64,000 nucleotides of DNA from Chitinophagaceae bacterium (GCA_947454155.1 CANGIT010000002.1:146508-210507); one strand, 5' to 3'; shown: positions 46,270 through 55,313, counted from the stretch's first letter. Numbers and translations are program-made. The notes: generated from the sequence alone by a model not told the origin.

Positions 46270-47328
46270 TTATGGCTTGGGTGATTTATGTACGAAACGG
46301 ATCATGCCGCTTTTTTCAAGATCGGAGGTGATGCGGATTTCATAACGGTTAGGGCCATCTGTAACCACCATCAAGGCAGTGTTAGGCGCTATGGCACCCA
46401 AGTTTTCGGCAAACATCACCAGCTCATTGGGCTGATCGTCGTGTTCAAGGGTGAGGTTAAGGGTGATGGCCTTGTCGGTCAGCTTTTTATTAGAAAGCAG
46501 CAGCTTGCCATTGAAGAATAAAGAAATGCTGTCGCCATCGATTTCGCCATTGTCGTATAAATCCACCCGAATGACAGGTTTCTCCACTTCTATGGTTTTC
46601 AGAACTGTACTTTTTCTTTTTTCCAACTTGGGATCAACGTTGATTACTGTAGCGATATCTTGTTTGGGTGTTGCCGTTAGATTTTTCTTATCAGTGAGTG
46701 TCTCGGCAGGTTTAGCAGTAGATTGATTTTTTGTATTGACATCATTTTTGGCAACAGCAGTAGAGGTTTTTGGTGCGGGCTTGGGACTGGGTTTAGGTGA
46801 GACCTTTGTATTTTTTTGGGCTAATGGAGGTGAAGCTGTTTTGTTTTTGGCAAACCCCGGGTAAGTCTGCATTAAAGTTCTTCTGGTCAACTGGGTAATG
46901 CCAAATCCGCAGGAGCCATCCTGGTTGGGCGCCGGCATCCAATCGCCCTCAAGTGTTTCGGTATCGCCCTGTTTAAAATAAGTGAGTTTGTGCACCTGAT
47001 AGCAATTGCGGATGTTGCTGGGGATGTTGGTTTTTACGCGTTGGGTTTCCTTTACCTCCAGCGCTTTTGTTTTTTTATTGAAACTGCCCTCCAGTTTGCA
47101 GATGGTGTAGTATTTGATGCCGCCCTCGGTGAAATAGGTGTAAGAAGAGCCCGAAATCTTGTTGCCATTCATTTCCAGTTCTAAAACATAATCACATTTA
47201 TCGCCGGCCAAATCTCCAACGGAAGAGCTTTTGTCGATAAACTGACCTTTCCATTGACCGATGATTTTCTGACTTTGAGCCACCATCGTCATCAAAAGAA
47301 AAGAAATGAAAAGCAAGGGTCTGATCAT
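46270..47328 (-). CDS. Secreted protein of unknown function, paralogue of the gene at 24164-25207
   Basis: 352 residues with a signal peptide (LLFISFLLMTMVAQS, then QKIIG). The N-terminal domain starts KIIGQWKGQFIDKSS and has SGSSYTYFTEGGIKYYTICK, parallel to the N-terminal domain of the protein at 24164-25207. A Pro/Lys/Ala/Thr-rich linker follows (about 165-235; PKPSPKPAPK). The C-terminal domain has VDLYDNGEIDGDSISLFFNG, LTDKAITLNLTLE, NELVMFAENLGAIAPNTALM and NRYEIRITS, the same signature as the paralogue. Unknown function. It is followed by the DUF1648 gene. Confidence 0.78.
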   Translation of the reverse strand: MIRPLLFISFLLMTMVAQSQKIIGQWKGQFIDKSSSVGDLAGDKCDYVLELEMNGNKISGSSYTYFTEGGIKYYTICKLEGSFNKKTKALEVKETQRVKTNIPSNIRNCYQVHKLTYFKQGDTETLEGDWMPAPNQDGSCGFGITQLTRRTLMQTYPGFAKNKTASPPLAQKNTKVSPKPSPKPAPKTSTAVAKNDVNTKNQSTAKPAETLTDKKNLTATPKQDIATVINVDPKLEKRKSTVLKTIEVEKPVIRVDLYDNGEIDGDSISLFFNGKLLLSNKKLTDKAITLNLTLEHDDQPNELVMFAENLGAIAPNTALMVVTDGPNRYEIRITSDLEKSGMIRFVHKSPKP

Positions 47329-47347
47329 GATGTTATTTTTTGCCCGA

Positions 47348-47355
47348 CAAAAATA
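47348..47355 (-). promoter_or_regulatory. Putative -7 box for the 46270-47328 gene
   Basis: TATTTTTG on the minus strand, 19 nt ahead of the start codon, matches TAnnTTTG. Confidence 0.4.
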
Positions 47356-47411
47356 ATGATGAATTATTCTAAATTCTTTACGATAGATTCGCTAATAGGC
47401 AAAGACTTCGT

Positions 47412-47419
47412 TAAATTTG
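47412..47419 (+). promoter_or_regulatory. Putative -7 box for thrS
   Basis: TAAATTTG is an exact TAnnTTTG match, 25 nt ahead of the thrS ATG; transcription would begin about 20 nt upstream of the start. No clear -33 TTG. Confidence 0.5.
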
Positions 47420-47444
47420 GGCCCGTAAAAGCAGATAAAAACAA

Positions 47445-49379
47445 ATGATAAAGATTACATTACCCGATGGTTCGGTTCGAGAATATGCGGCAGGCAGTAC
47501 TGCCATGGATGTAGCCCGCTCCATCAGCGAAGGTTTGGCCCGCAAAGTACTGGCCGCAAATGTGAATGGAGAAGTGGTAGACCTCAACAGCGCTATTGAT
47601 AAAGACAGTTCACTTAAGTTATTGACATGGGATGATAACGAAGGAAAAAATACTTTCTGGCATTCTTCGGCACATCTGATGGCGGAAGCCGTTCAGGATG
47701 TTTTTCCACATGCCAAATTTTGGGTTGGTCCAGCCCTTGACAAAGGGTTTTATTACGATATCGATTTGGGTGATGCCAAAATGAGTGAAGATGATTTGGC
47801 TGTGCTGGAGAAAAAAATGAATGAATTTGCCAAGCAGAACAATCCATTCTTGCGCAAAGCAATGCCTAAAGCCGAAGCCATTCAATATTTCACCGACAAG
47901 GGGGATGAATATAAACTTGATCTTCTTAATAATCTCAAGGACGGAGAAATCAGCTTTTACACACAAGGCAGTTTCACTGATCTCTGCCGTGGACCACATA
48001 TTCCCGCTACCGGCTTTATCAAAGCCATCAAACTGACCAGTGTGGCCGGTGCTTATTGGAAAGGGGATGAGAAAAACAAACAGCTCACCCGTATCTATGG
48101 TGTAACTTTTCCCAGCCAGAAAGAACTCGATGAGTATTTGCTGATGCTGGAAGAAGCCAAGAAAAGAGATCACCGTAAACTGGGCAAGGAACTAGGCATC
48201 TTTACCATGGACGACATGGTAGGACAAGGTTTGCCTTTATGGTTGCCCAATGGAGGCATCGTAATCGAAGAGCTTGAAAAACTGGCGAAAGAAACCGAAG
48301 CGGCTGCCGGCTACAAAAGAGTGGTGACACCGCATATCGCCAAAGAAGCCATGTACCTCACCAGTGGTCACTTGCCTTATTATGCCGACAGTATGTTTCC
48401 GCCTATGGAACTGGATGGCACCAAATATTATCTCAGAGCCATGAATTGTCCTCATCATCACAAAGTGTTTGATGCCGAGCCCAAAAGCTATAAAGACCTT
48501 CCTTTCAGAATCGCCGAATACGGTACTTGTTACCGTTATGAGCAAAGCGGTGAATTGTTTGGCTTGATGAGAGTGAGATGTCTGCACATGAACGATGCGC
48601 ACATCTACTGCAGCAAAGAACAGTTTGCCGATGAGTTCAGAAGCGTGAATGAAATGTACCTGAAGTATTTCAAGATATTTGGCGTTGACAAATATGTGAT
48701 GCGGTTGAGTTTGCATGATCCGGCCAAACGCGGACAGAAATACATCAATGAGCCTGAATTATGGGAACAAACTGAAGCCATGGTTCGTCAGGTGCTCATC
48801 GATTCCAATATTCCTTTTATCGAAGTACAGGATGAGGCCGCTTTCTATGGGCCTAAAATTGATGTGCAAATCTGGAGCGCTATTGGAAGAGAATTTACAT
48901 TGGCTACCAATCAGGTGGACTTCAACAGTGGCAACAAATTCAAATTGTCTTATACCACACAGGCCAACACATCGGATGTGCCTTTGATCATTCATCGTGC
49001 GCCTTTGGGTACACACGAAAGATTCATCGGGTTCCTGCTCGAACATTATGCGGGGAAATTCCCGGCCTGGCTGGCGCCATTGCAGGTGAAGATTCTGCCC
49101 ATCAGCGATAAGTTCATGGATTACGCCACATCTGTTATGAATGATTTGAAAAAAGCCGGTGTAAGAGTGGAAATTGACGACAGGAACGAGAAGATCGGCA
49201 AGAAAATCAGGGATACCGAAATGATGAAAGTGCCCTATATGCTGGTGGTAGGTGAAAAAGAGATGAATGAAGGCATGATTTCCATCAGAAGACAAGGTAA
49301 AGGTGATTTGGGGGCAAAGCCTGTGCCTGAATTCATTGCTGATGTAACGGCAGAAATCGCCGAGAGAAGAGGAGATTAA
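47445..49379 (+). CDS. thrS: Threonyl-tRNA synthetase
   Basis: Charges tRNA-Thr with threonine in the cytoplasm. 644 residues with the full bacterial layout: TGS domain (1-60, MIKITLPDGSVREYAAGSTA), editing domain with HSSAHLMAEAVQ and the CRGPHIP-like motif LCRGPHIPATG, class II catalytic core (about 240-540) with LRAMNCPHHHKVF, YRYEQSGELFGLMRVR and RAPLGTHERFIGFLLEHY, and C-terminal anticodon-binding domain (about 545-644). infC follows, a common arrangement. The ATG at 47445 is directly ahead of the conserved TGS start. Confidence 0.97.
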   Translation: MIKITLPDGSVREYAAGSTAMDVARSISEGLARKVLAANVNGEVVDLNSAIDKDSSLKLLTWDDNEGKNTFWHSSAHLMAEAVQDVFPHAKFWVGPALDKGFYYDIDLGDAKMSEDDLAVLEKKMNEFAKQNNPFLRKAMPKAEAIQYFTDKGDEYKLDLLNNLKDGEISFYTQGSFTDLCRGPHIPATGFIKAIKLTSVAGAYWKGDEKNKQLTRIYGVTFPSQKELDEYLLMLEEAKKRDHRKLGKELGIFTMDDMVGQGLPLWLPNGGIVIEELEKLAKETEAAAGYKRVVTPHIAKEAMYLTSGHLPYYADSMFPPMELDGTKYYLRAMNCPHHHKVFDAEPKSYKDLPFRIAEYGTCYRYEQSGELFGLMRVRCLHMNDAHIYCSKEQFADEFRSVNEMYLKYFKIFGVDKYVMRLSLHDPAKRGQKYINEPELWEQTEAMVRQVLIDSNIPFIEVQDEAAFYGPKIDVQIWSAIGREFTLATNQVDFNSGNKFKLSYTTQANTSDVPLIIHRAPLGTHERFIGFLLEHYAGKFPAWLAPLQVKILPISDKFMDYATSVMNDLKKAGVRVEIDDRNEKIGKKIRDTEMMKVPYMLVVGEKEMNEGMISIRRQGKGDLGAKPVPEFIADVTAEIAERRGD

Positions 49380-49392
49380 TCTAAAAATATTC

Positions 49393-49400
49393 TACATTTG
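49393..49400 (+). promoter_or_regulatory. Putative -7 box for infC
   Basis: TACATTTG matches TAnnTTTG 36 nt ahead of the infC ATG and just after the thrS stop, so infC may have its own promoter. Confidence 0.45.
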
Positions 49401-49435
49401 GTCTCTAAAATAAAATTGTAAACTAAAACTATTAA

Positions 49436-50092
49436 ATGGCATTTCCACCCAGACCTCCGAGGGGCGCATTCAACCCCAGATTCAGAAAAGAACAACAGCA
49501 AGAACATCGCACCAATCAAATGATCAGAGTCCCTGAGGTTCGTTTGGTGGGGGAAAATGTTACTCCGGGTATCTATAATACACAGGAGGCATTAAGAATC
49601 GCACAGTCGCAAGTACTTGATCTCGTTGAAATCTCTCCAGGTGCCAATCCGCCGGTTTGCAAAATCATCGACTATAATAAATTTCTTTACGAAGAGAAGA
49701 AGAAGAAGAAGGAAATGAAGGCCAAGGCAAAGACCAGCGAGGTTAAAGAAATTCGTTTCACACCCAATACAGATGATCATGATTTCGAGTTTAAAGTCAA
49801 ACACGCCGAGAAATTCCTTTCTGAAGGCGATAAAGTGAAAGCTCATGTTCAATTCAAAGGAAGGGCCATCATGTTCAAGGAAAGAGGAGAGTTGTTGTTG
49901 CTGAAATTTGCCGATCGTCTCAAAGATTTTGGCGCACTCGAAGGAATGCCTAAAATGGAAGGAAAGAGAATGCTGGTGATGTTTGCCCCTAAATCGCAGC
50001 AGAACAAAAAGAAAGCCTCCGATTTGGGTAAGCTGGTGGAAAAGAAAACCGCCGCAGAAGAACAGCCCAAGAACGATGCTCCTGCTGAATAA
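49436..50092 (+). CDS. infC: Translation initiation factor IF-3
   Basis: Binds the 30S subunit, checks start-codon pairing and prevents early 50S joining. 218 residues, longer than the usual 170-180 because of an N-terminal Pro/Arg-rich extension (about 1-27) and a Lys/Ala/Glu-rich tail after 195. The core has RTNQMIRVPEVRLVGEN, ALRIAQSQVLDLVEISPGANPPVC, IIDYNKFLYEE, and the C-terminal domain (EVKEIRFTPNTDDHDFEFKV; HVQFKGRAIMFKERG). The start is ATG, not the AUU used for autoregulation in E. coli. It ends with its own terminator. Confidence 0.97.
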   Translation: MAFPPRPPRGAFNPRFRKEQQQEHRTNQMIRVPEVRLVGENVTPGIYNTQEALRIAQSQVLDLVEISPGANPPVCKIIDYNKFLYEEKKKKKEMKAKAKTSEVKEIRFTPNTDDHDFEFKVKHAEKFLSEGDKVKAHVQFKGRAIMFKERGELLLLKFADRLKDFGALEGMPKMEGKRMLVMFAPKSQQNKKKASDLGKLVEKKTAAEEQPKNDAPAE

Positions 50093-50116
50093 GCTAGAAG
50101 TCCTAAAAATATAACT

Positions 50117-50143
50117 GCCATCTCTTTTTCGAGGTGGCTTTTT
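50117..50143 (+). terminator. Terminator after infC
   Basis: GCCATCTC (50117-50124), loop TTTTTC, GAGGTGGC (50131-50138), one G-T pair, followed by TTTTT. It separates infC from the downstream ribosomal protein genes. Confidence 0.85.
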
Positions 50144-50284
50144 GTTTTCTGTTGATTTTATTTTTAAAAAAAAACTATTGCAAAATTTAAATATATAGTC
50201 ATTTGTAATTATTTTTATTTTTCAATATCTCGTAAAAGCCAAAACTGATTTTAAACACCTGTACATTCAACAGTTATTTTGGCT

Positions 50285-51049
50285 ATGCTCGAATTTTTTT
50301 CTGAACTGAATAAGAGAAACAAATTGCTTTTCTGGTTCGGTTTTTTCAATATCATCTCAGGGTTCATCTGCTTAGGGTTGCTGATCTCATCTCATCAAAC
50401 CATTTTAGGCGTTAATGCCTGGTCTAAACCCCTGAAATATTATTTCTCAACCGCAATCACGGTTTGGTCCATTGGCTGGATGATCTATCATCTCCATTCA
50501 AAAAGTGTAAGAGCCATATGTTCTTTCTTGATTACCATCGCACTGTTAGCCGAAACGTCCATTGTTACCCTTCAAAGTGTCAGAGGGGTTCCTTCTCATT
50601 TCAACGACTCGGATCCTTTCAACCTGATGTTGCATTCATTATTGTTGCTGATGATATTGATGTTTTCATTAGTGATGATTTATGTGACGATCTCCCTTTT
50701 CATGCAGAAAAAAATGCCGATCAGTCAGCATTATACCTGGGGCATCCGTTTGGGAATGTTGGTTTTTGTTGTGTTTACGCTGGCTGGAGGTTACATGTAT
50801 CGCATCATGAAGCACACTGTAGGTGGTGAGGATGGAGGGGCGGGACTGCCTTTTGTGAACTGGAGCACCCAATTTGGTGATTTGAGGGTGGCTCATTTTC
50901 TGGCCGTTCACGCCTTGCAGGTCATTCCATTGGTCAGTTATTATTTTCTCGAAAAAAAGCGACAGGTCATTCGTTTTTCCATATTGTATTCCATTTTGAT
51001 TATTGTTTTGTATGTGCTGGCGCTGATGAAGATTCCGTTGGTGCCATGA
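50285..51049 (+). CDS. Hypothetical seven-helix membrane protein
   Basis: 254 residues from the ATG at 50285 (a TTG at 50279 is less likely). Seven hydrophobic helices can be traced, for example LLFWFGFFNIISGFICLGLLI, AICSFLITIALLAETSIVTL, LLLLMILMFSLVMIYVTISL, LGMLVFVVFTLAGGYMY and FSILYSILIIVLYVLALM. Conserved-looking polar spots include HTVGGEDGGAGLPFVNWST and RVAHFLAVHALQVIP, where two His in a helix could bind heme or metal. No family recognised. It lies between infC and rpmI-rplT, which are often neighbours, and has no evident link with translation. The 140-nt spacer upstream is very A/T-rich. Confidence 0.75.
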   Translation: MLEFFSELNKRNKLLFWFGFFNIISGFICLGLLISSHQTILGVNAWSKPLKYYFSTAITVWSIGWMIYHLHSKSVRAICSFLITIALLAETSIVTLQSVRGVPSHFNDSDPFNLMLHSLLLLMILMFSLVMIYVTISLFMQKKMPISQHYTWGIRLGMLVFVVFTLAGGYMYRIMKHTVGGEDGGAGLPFVNWSTQFGDLRVAHFLAVHALQVIPLVSYYFLEKKRQVIRFSILYSILIIVLYVLALMKIPLVP

Positions 51050-51084
51050 GTATGCGACTTGTTTAAAAAGCGTCATCAGTTGCC

Positions 51085-51112
51085 TTGTTTTTGTGGTTGG
51101 GCACTAAATTTG
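51085..51112 (+). promoter_or_regulatory. Promoter P1 of rpmI-rplT
   Basis: TTG (51085-51087), 17-nt spacer, TAAATTTG (51105-51112): the best full match to the Bacteroidota -33/-7 pair in the window. It predicts a leader of about 150 nt. Confidence 0.6.
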
Positions 51113-51165
51113 AATGGCAAAGCCAATTTTCTTTCTAAAATTTTTCCTTTTCAGCTTATTTATCC

Positions 51166-51173
51166 TACTTTTG
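51166..51173 (+). promoter_or_regulatory. Possible second -7 box (P2) of rpmI-rplT
   Basis: TACTTTTG matches TAnnTTTG and would give a leader of about 90 nt. The -33 region is poor. Confidence 0.35.
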
Positions 51174-51267
51174 CGACCCGAAACAAAATTTCGACATTTC
51201 CCACACGGCTCCATAAGTTTCCGTCTGTTCGGAACGCCAGCAGGGAGTAACTAAAAAAAGTTATACG
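51174..51267 (+). promoter_or_regulatory. Structured leader of rpmI-rplT
   Basis: Three short hairpins lie ahead of rpmI: CGAAA/TTTCG around 51179-51193, TTCCG (51219-51223) with CGGAA (51230-51234), and AACT/AGTT near 51249-51262. In other bacteria ribosomal protein L20 binds such leaders to regulate infC-rpmI-rplT; whether it does so here is untested. Confidence 0.4.
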
Positions 51268-51465
51268 ATGCCAAAGGTTAAAACCAACAGCAGCGCCAAA
51301 AAGCGCTTTAAAGTTACCGGTTCAGGTAAAATCACTTTCCAGAAAGCTTTCAAACGTCACATCCTCACCAAAAAATCCACCAAACGCAAACGTAACATGC
51401 GTATCGATGGAACTGTTGCAGACGCCAACCTGCATTTCGTGAAGAGACTGCTGGGTATGAAATAA
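51268..51465 (+). CDS. rpmI: 50S ribosomal protein bL35
   Basis: 65 residues, the standard size. [20 protein letters not shown] is the family's conserved N-terminus, followed by the basic [14 protein letters not shown] segment that contacts 23S rRNA. It forms a pair with rplT, 45 nt downstream. Confidence 0.97.
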   Translation: MPKVKTNSSAKKRFKVTGSGKITFQKAFKRHILTKKSTKRKRNMRIDGTVADANLHFVKRLLGMK

Positions 51466-51510
51466 TCCCTGCGAAAGACAACCAACTATTAACTTTAAAA
51501 AAATTAAAAC

Positions 51511-51855
51511 ATGCCACGTTCAGTAAATGCAGTAGCCAGCAGGGCTCGTCGCAAAAGAATATTAAAAGCCGCTAAAGGATATTACGGCAAAAGAAAAAAT
51601 GTATACACCGTCGCGAAAAACGTGATGGAGAAAGGTCTCACTTACAGCTATGTAGGCCGTAAATTGAAAAAACGCGAATACCGCACTTTGTGGATCGCAC
51701 GTATCAATGCCGCCGTGAGAGAAGAAGGGATGACTTACAGCCAGTTCATCAGCAAACTGAGCGCTAAAAACATCGACCTCAACCGTAAAGTATTGGCCGA
51801 CATGGCGATGAATGAGCCTGAGTCTTTCAAGAAATTGGTGGCTTCTGTAAAATAA
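51511..51855 (+). CDS. rplT: 50S ribosomal protein bL20
   Basis: 114 residues, full length. [20 protein letters not shown] opens the basic N-terminal helix; [20 protein letters not shown] and [20 protein letters not shown] are conserved. It assembles early on 23S rRNA and, in other bacteria, represses its own operon. A clean terminator follows. Confidence 0.97.
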   Translation: MPRSVNAVASRARRKRILKAAKGYYGKRKNVYTVAKNVMEKGLTYSYVGRKLKKREYRTLWIARINAAVREEGMTYSQFISKLSAKNIDLNRKVLADMAMNEPESFKKLVASVK

Positions 51856-51880
51856 TCAGCCTCATCTTATTTTTATCATG

Positions 51881-51909
51881 TCCGGATGCAGAAATGTATC
51901 CGGATTTTT
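51881..51909 (+). terminator. Terminator after rplT
   Basis: TCCGGATGCA (51881-51890), GAAA tetraloop, TGTATCCGGA (51895-51904), one G-T pair, then TTTTTA. Confidence 0.93.
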
Positions 51910-51966
51910 ATTTCAATTTCTTTGATTAGTGGTATCTTTACGCCCCATTAAAAATCAGCACTTTCA

Positions 51967-53379
51967 ATGAAGTTTCAGGATAGCATGAACAACACTTACA
52001 GCGACCTGGTCAATCAGACCTTCAACTTCCCTCAGGAAGATTTTAAACTGGTCAATGGCTACCTGCAATATAATTCGCAAGACATCAAGGCGCTCATTGA
52101 AAAATATGGTACACCGCTCAAGGTGAGCTATCTGCCTAAAATCGGCAAGCAGATTAATAAGGCCAAGGCCATGTTTGCCCATGCTTTCAAAAAGCACAAG
52201 TACACCGGCAAATACAATTATTGTTATTGCACCAAGAGCTCTCATTTTTCCTTTGTAGTGGAAGAAGCCTTGAAAAACGACATTCATCTGGAAACTTCTT
52301 TTGCCTACGATATCGATATCATCAAAAAGTTATACGCCAAAAAGAAAATCAACAAGGATACTTATATCATTTGTAATGGATACAAGCAGAAGATGTATAC
52401 CCAAAGAATTGCAGGATTGCTCAACAGCGGCTTTAAAAATGTGATTCCCATCCTGGACAACAAAGAAGAGCTGAAAGCATACATCAAGTCGGTGAAAGTG
52501 CCTTTCAATCTCGGTATCCGTGTGGCTGCAGAAGAAGAACCGAATTTCCCTTTTTACACCTCCAGATTGGGCATCCGTGCCAAGGATATACTGGAGTTTT
52601 ATGTAGATAAGATTGAAGGCAACGAGCACCGTTTCCAACTGAAGATGCTGCATATCTTCCTCAACAAAGGCATCAAAGATGATATTTATTACTGGAGTGA
52701 GCTGAATAAAGTGATTAACCTGTATTGCCAGCTGAAAAAGATTTGTCCCGAGCTCGATTCCATCAATATCGGAGGCGGATTTCCCATCAAGCATTCACTC
52801 GGTTTTGAGTATAACTATCAGTTCATGATAGACGAAATTGTGCGCAATATCAAAGATGCCTGCAAACGCAACAAGGTGCAAATGCCCAACATCTTTACCG
52901 AGTTTGGCAGCTATACCGTAGGGGAGAGCATGGCCCATGTTTACAGTGTGATTGGTCAGAAAATGCAAAACGACCGTGAGGTGTGGTACATGATCGATTC
53001 CTCTTTCATTACAACATTGCCCGATACATGGGGCATTGGAGAGAAATTTCTTATGCTGCCCATTAATAAATGGGACAACGAATACCAGCGTGTGGTATTA
53101 GGCGGAATCACCTGCGATAGCCATGATTACTACGATTCGGAAGAACATATCAATGAAGTTTTTCTTCCAAAAATCGGCGACGGAGAACCGCTTTATGTGG
53201 GCTTCTTTCATACTGGCGCTTATCAAGACCAGATCAGCGGTTACGGCGGCATCAAGCATTGTATGATTCCATCGCCCAAACACATCATTATCGGACATGA
53301 TAAAAATGGCAAGCTGGTTGATTGGGTCTACCGTAAAGAACAAACCGCCCAAAGTATGTTGAAAATATTGGGGTATTGA
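51967..53379 (+). CDS. PLP-dependent arginine decarboxylase-like enzyme
   Basis: 470 residues of fold-type III (alanine racemase-like) decarboxylase. PLP-binding Lys90 lies in YCYCTKSSHFSF; LETSFAYDIDIIKKL and the glycine loop SINIGGGFPIKHS bind cofactor phosphate; TEFGSYTVGESMA and the substrate-binding ITCDSHDYYD with the dimer-interface Cys are typical. Polyamine synthesis, releasing CO2 from arginine to form agmatine, is the usual annotation of this Bacteroidota type, but lysine, ornithine or diaminopimelate-type substrates are not excluded. The ATG at 51967 is used; Met7 is an alternative. Confidence 0.8.
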   Translation: MKFQDSMNNTYSDLVNQTFNFPQEDFKLVNGYLQYNSQDIKALIEKYGTPLKVSYLPKIGKQINKAKAMFAHAFKKHKYTGKYNYCYCTKSSHFSFVVEEALKNDIHLETSFAYDIDIIKKLYAKKKINKDTYIICNGYKQKMYTQRIAGLLNSGFKNVIPILDNKEELKAYIKSVKVPFNLGIRVAAEEEPNFPFYTSRLGIRAKDILEFYVDKIEGNEHRFQLKMLHIFLNKGIKDDIYYWSELNKVINLYCQLKKICPELDSINIGGGFPIKHSLGFEYNYQFMIDEIVRNIKDACKRNKVQMPNIFTEFGSYTVGESMAHVYSVIGQKMQNDREVWYMIDSSFITTLPDTWGIGEKFLMLPINKWDNEYQRVVLGGITCDSHDYYDSEEHINEVFLPKIGDGEPLYVGFFHTGAYQDQISGYGGIKHCMIPSPKHIIIGHDKNGKLVDWVYRKEQTAQSMLKILGY

Positions 53380-53539
53380 TGATTTGATAATTTGATGATT
53401 TGTAGTTAGTGATTTGTAGTTAGTGATTTGTAATTAGTGATGCTTTAAACTCATTGAACTCCTGTATGCCGACAGGCAGGCATTGAAACCATTGAACTCA
53501 TAGAACCCATTGAACTTGTAAACCTTTAAACCTTTACAT
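53380..53539. repeat. Simple repeats after the decarboxylase gene
   Basis: Starts at the stop codon with GATTTGAT-type octamers (53380-53401), then a 14-mer TAGTTAGTGATTTG repeated nearly three times (53403-53443), TGCCGACAGGCAGGCA near 53467-53481, which can fold on itself, and several CATTGAAC copies to 53517. No gene is visible. The octamer is the same as that after parE. Confidence 0.8.
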
Positions 53540-53956
53540 ATGTATCCAGCAGAAATTGTAATTCCCATGAAAGAGGAAATGACTGAAAACGGATTTCAGG
53601 AATTATTGACACCTTCAGACGTGGAGAATGTGCTTTCCCAACAAGGTACTACCTTGGTGATGATTAATTCGGTGTGTGGTTGCAGCGCCGGCACAGCTAG
53701 GCCCGGAGCCATCATGGCCGTGATGAATGCCCCTAAAAAACCCGATCATATCACCACTACTTTTGCAGGATTTGATATCGATGCCGTGAAAAAAGTAAGA
53801 GAGCATTTGTTGCCTTACCCTCCTTCTTCTCCTGCCATCGCCTTGTTCAAAGACGGGCAGTTGGTGCACATGATTGAAAGACACAACATCGAAGGCAGAA
53901 GCGCACAAATGATTGCCGAAAATCTGATCGGTGCATTTGAAACGTACTGCAACTAA
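53540..53956 (+). CDS. BrxA/BrxB-family bacilliredoxin
   Basis: 138 residues, thioredoxin-like fold. The active-site motif is SVCGCSAG with Cys46 and Cys48 (CGC), typical of YphP/YqiW bacilliredoxins that remove bacillithiol from proteins. RPGAIMAVMNAPKKPD, FAGFDIDAVKKVRE, YPPSSPAIALFKDGQLVHMI and ERHNIEGRS also match. Cytoplasmic. It suggests that the organism may make bacillithiol or a related thiol; no biosynthesis gene is in the window. lgt begins 25 nt downstream. Confidence 0.93.
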   Translation: MYPAEIVIPMKEEMTENGFQELLTPSDVENVLSQQGTTLVMINSVCGCSAGTARPGAIMAVMNAPKKPDHITTTFAGFDIDAVKKVREHLLPYPPSSPAIALFKDGQLVHMIERHNIEGRSAQMIAENLIGAFETYCN

Positions 53957-53981
53957 TAATTTAATCAGTTAATTCAGCCAC

Positions 53982-55313
53982 ATGTATCCCAATCTATATT
54001 ATGTATTGAAAGACTGGTTCGGCGTGAAGTGGGAAGCCCTTCAGTTGCTCTGGACTTTTGGAGTGATGGTGGCACTGTCTTTTTTAGTGGCGGCGTTGGT
54101 GATTGCGGCCGAATTGAAAAGAAAGGAGCGCATGGGCTTGTTGCTGGCCACCGAAGAAATGATCACAGTAGGTAAGCCGGCAAGTATTGCTGAATTGCTG
54201 ACCAATTTCATCTTCGGATTTCTCTTCGGGTTTAAAATTCTGGGTTTGTTTTTCTCAAAGCCCGAAATGATGAGCGCACAGGAATTTATTTTTTCCCGCG
54301 AAGGAAGTTTGCTTGGCGGTTTGCTTGGCGGATTGGCTTTGGCCGGCATGAAATGGTATGAAAAAAACAAGCAGCAGCTAAAAGAACCAGAAACCAGGGT
54401 CATCCGCATTTGGCCACACGACAGAGTAGGTGATATTGTAGTGCTGGGATTGCTTTTTGGAATTTTAGGTGCCAAGCTGTTCGATAATTTTGAGCATTGG
54501 GACGATTTTGTGGCCCATCCTCTCCAACGGCTTTTTTCTCAAAGCGGACTTACTTTTTATGGAGGATTGATTGTAGCCGCTATCGCCATTTGCTGGTATG
54601 CCTATAAAAAGAACATCAAACTTAAGCACCTGATGGATGCCGCTGCACCTGCTCTAATGATTGCTTATGCGCTGGGGCGCATCGGATGTCAAGTTTCTGG
54701 AGATGGCGACTGGGGTATTTACAACAGTGCCTATGTTAGCGATAGTCTTGGAAATGTAAGATTGGCTAAAGCCGGTGAATTTGAAGAAGGTCTCAAGAAA
54801 AATGCAACTTATTATTTACAAGGTGCGTTTATTGAAGACAACAAAATCGTTTATGTCACCGACCGAACTTATTCATCGCTCGATAAGGTGCCAAGATCCA
54901 GCGCTGTAGCGCCTTCATTTCTTCCGGTATGGATGTTTGCCTATACCTATCCTCAAAATGTAAATAAGGATGGAAGGTTAATGCCAGGAATTGCCGACGA
55001 ACACAACAGGGTATTGCCATCACCCGTATTTCCTACACCGTTGTATGAAACCCTCATCTGCCTTTTCCTGTTCGGGGTGTTGTGGCTTTTCCGTAAGAAA
55101 ATCAAAGCCCCATTTTTGATGTTTGGTATCTATCTGATGATGAATGGTGCAGAGCGTTTCAGTATAGAAATGATGCGCGTCAACCGCCAATATGCTTCTG
55201 CAGGATACAGCCTTACCCAAGCCGAGATGATTGCTATTATTCTTATAATAAGCGGATTGGTGCTATCGGTGTATGCCAAACTGAGTTATAAAAAAGAAAA
55301 TGCGGGGAGTTGA
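53982..55313 (+). CDS. lgt: Prolipoprotein diacylglyceryl transferase, enlarged
   Basis: Transfers diacylglycerol from phosphatidylglycerol to the lipobox Cys of prolipoproteins in the inner membrane. The signature is AYALGRIGCQVSGDGDWG, with the catalytic Arg and His/Gly pattern of Lgt, and LTFYGGLIVAAIAI before it. NGAERFSIEMMRVN is the conserved C-terminal motif. At 443 residues it is about 150 longer than E. coli Lgt. The extra length is an N-terminal membrane block (about 1-140) and an insertion after the signature (AYVSDSLGNVRLAKAGEFEE to about 330). Many lipoprotein substrates are encoded in this window. Confidence 0.93.
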   Translation: MYPNLYYVLKDWFGVKWEALQLLWTFGVMVALSFLVAALVIAAELKRKERMGLLLATEEMITVGKPASIAELLTNFIFGFLFGFKILGLFFSKPEMMSAQEFIFSREGSLLGGLLGGLALAGMKWYEKNKQQLKEPETRVIRIWPHDRVGDIVVLGLLFGILGAKLFDNFEHWDDFVAHPLQRLFSQSGLTFYGGLIVAAIAICWYAYKKNIKLKHLMDAAAPALMIAYALGRIGCQVSGDGDWGIYNSAYVSDSLGNVRLAKAGEFEEGLKKNATYYLQGAFIEDNKIVYVTDRTYSSLDKVPRSSAVAPSFLPVWMFAYTYPQNVNKDGRLMPGIADEHNRVLPSPVFPTPLYETLICLFLFGVLWLFRKKIKAPFLMFGIYLMMNGAERFSIEMMRVNRQYASAGYSLTQAEMIAIILIISGLVLSVYAKLSYKKENAGS

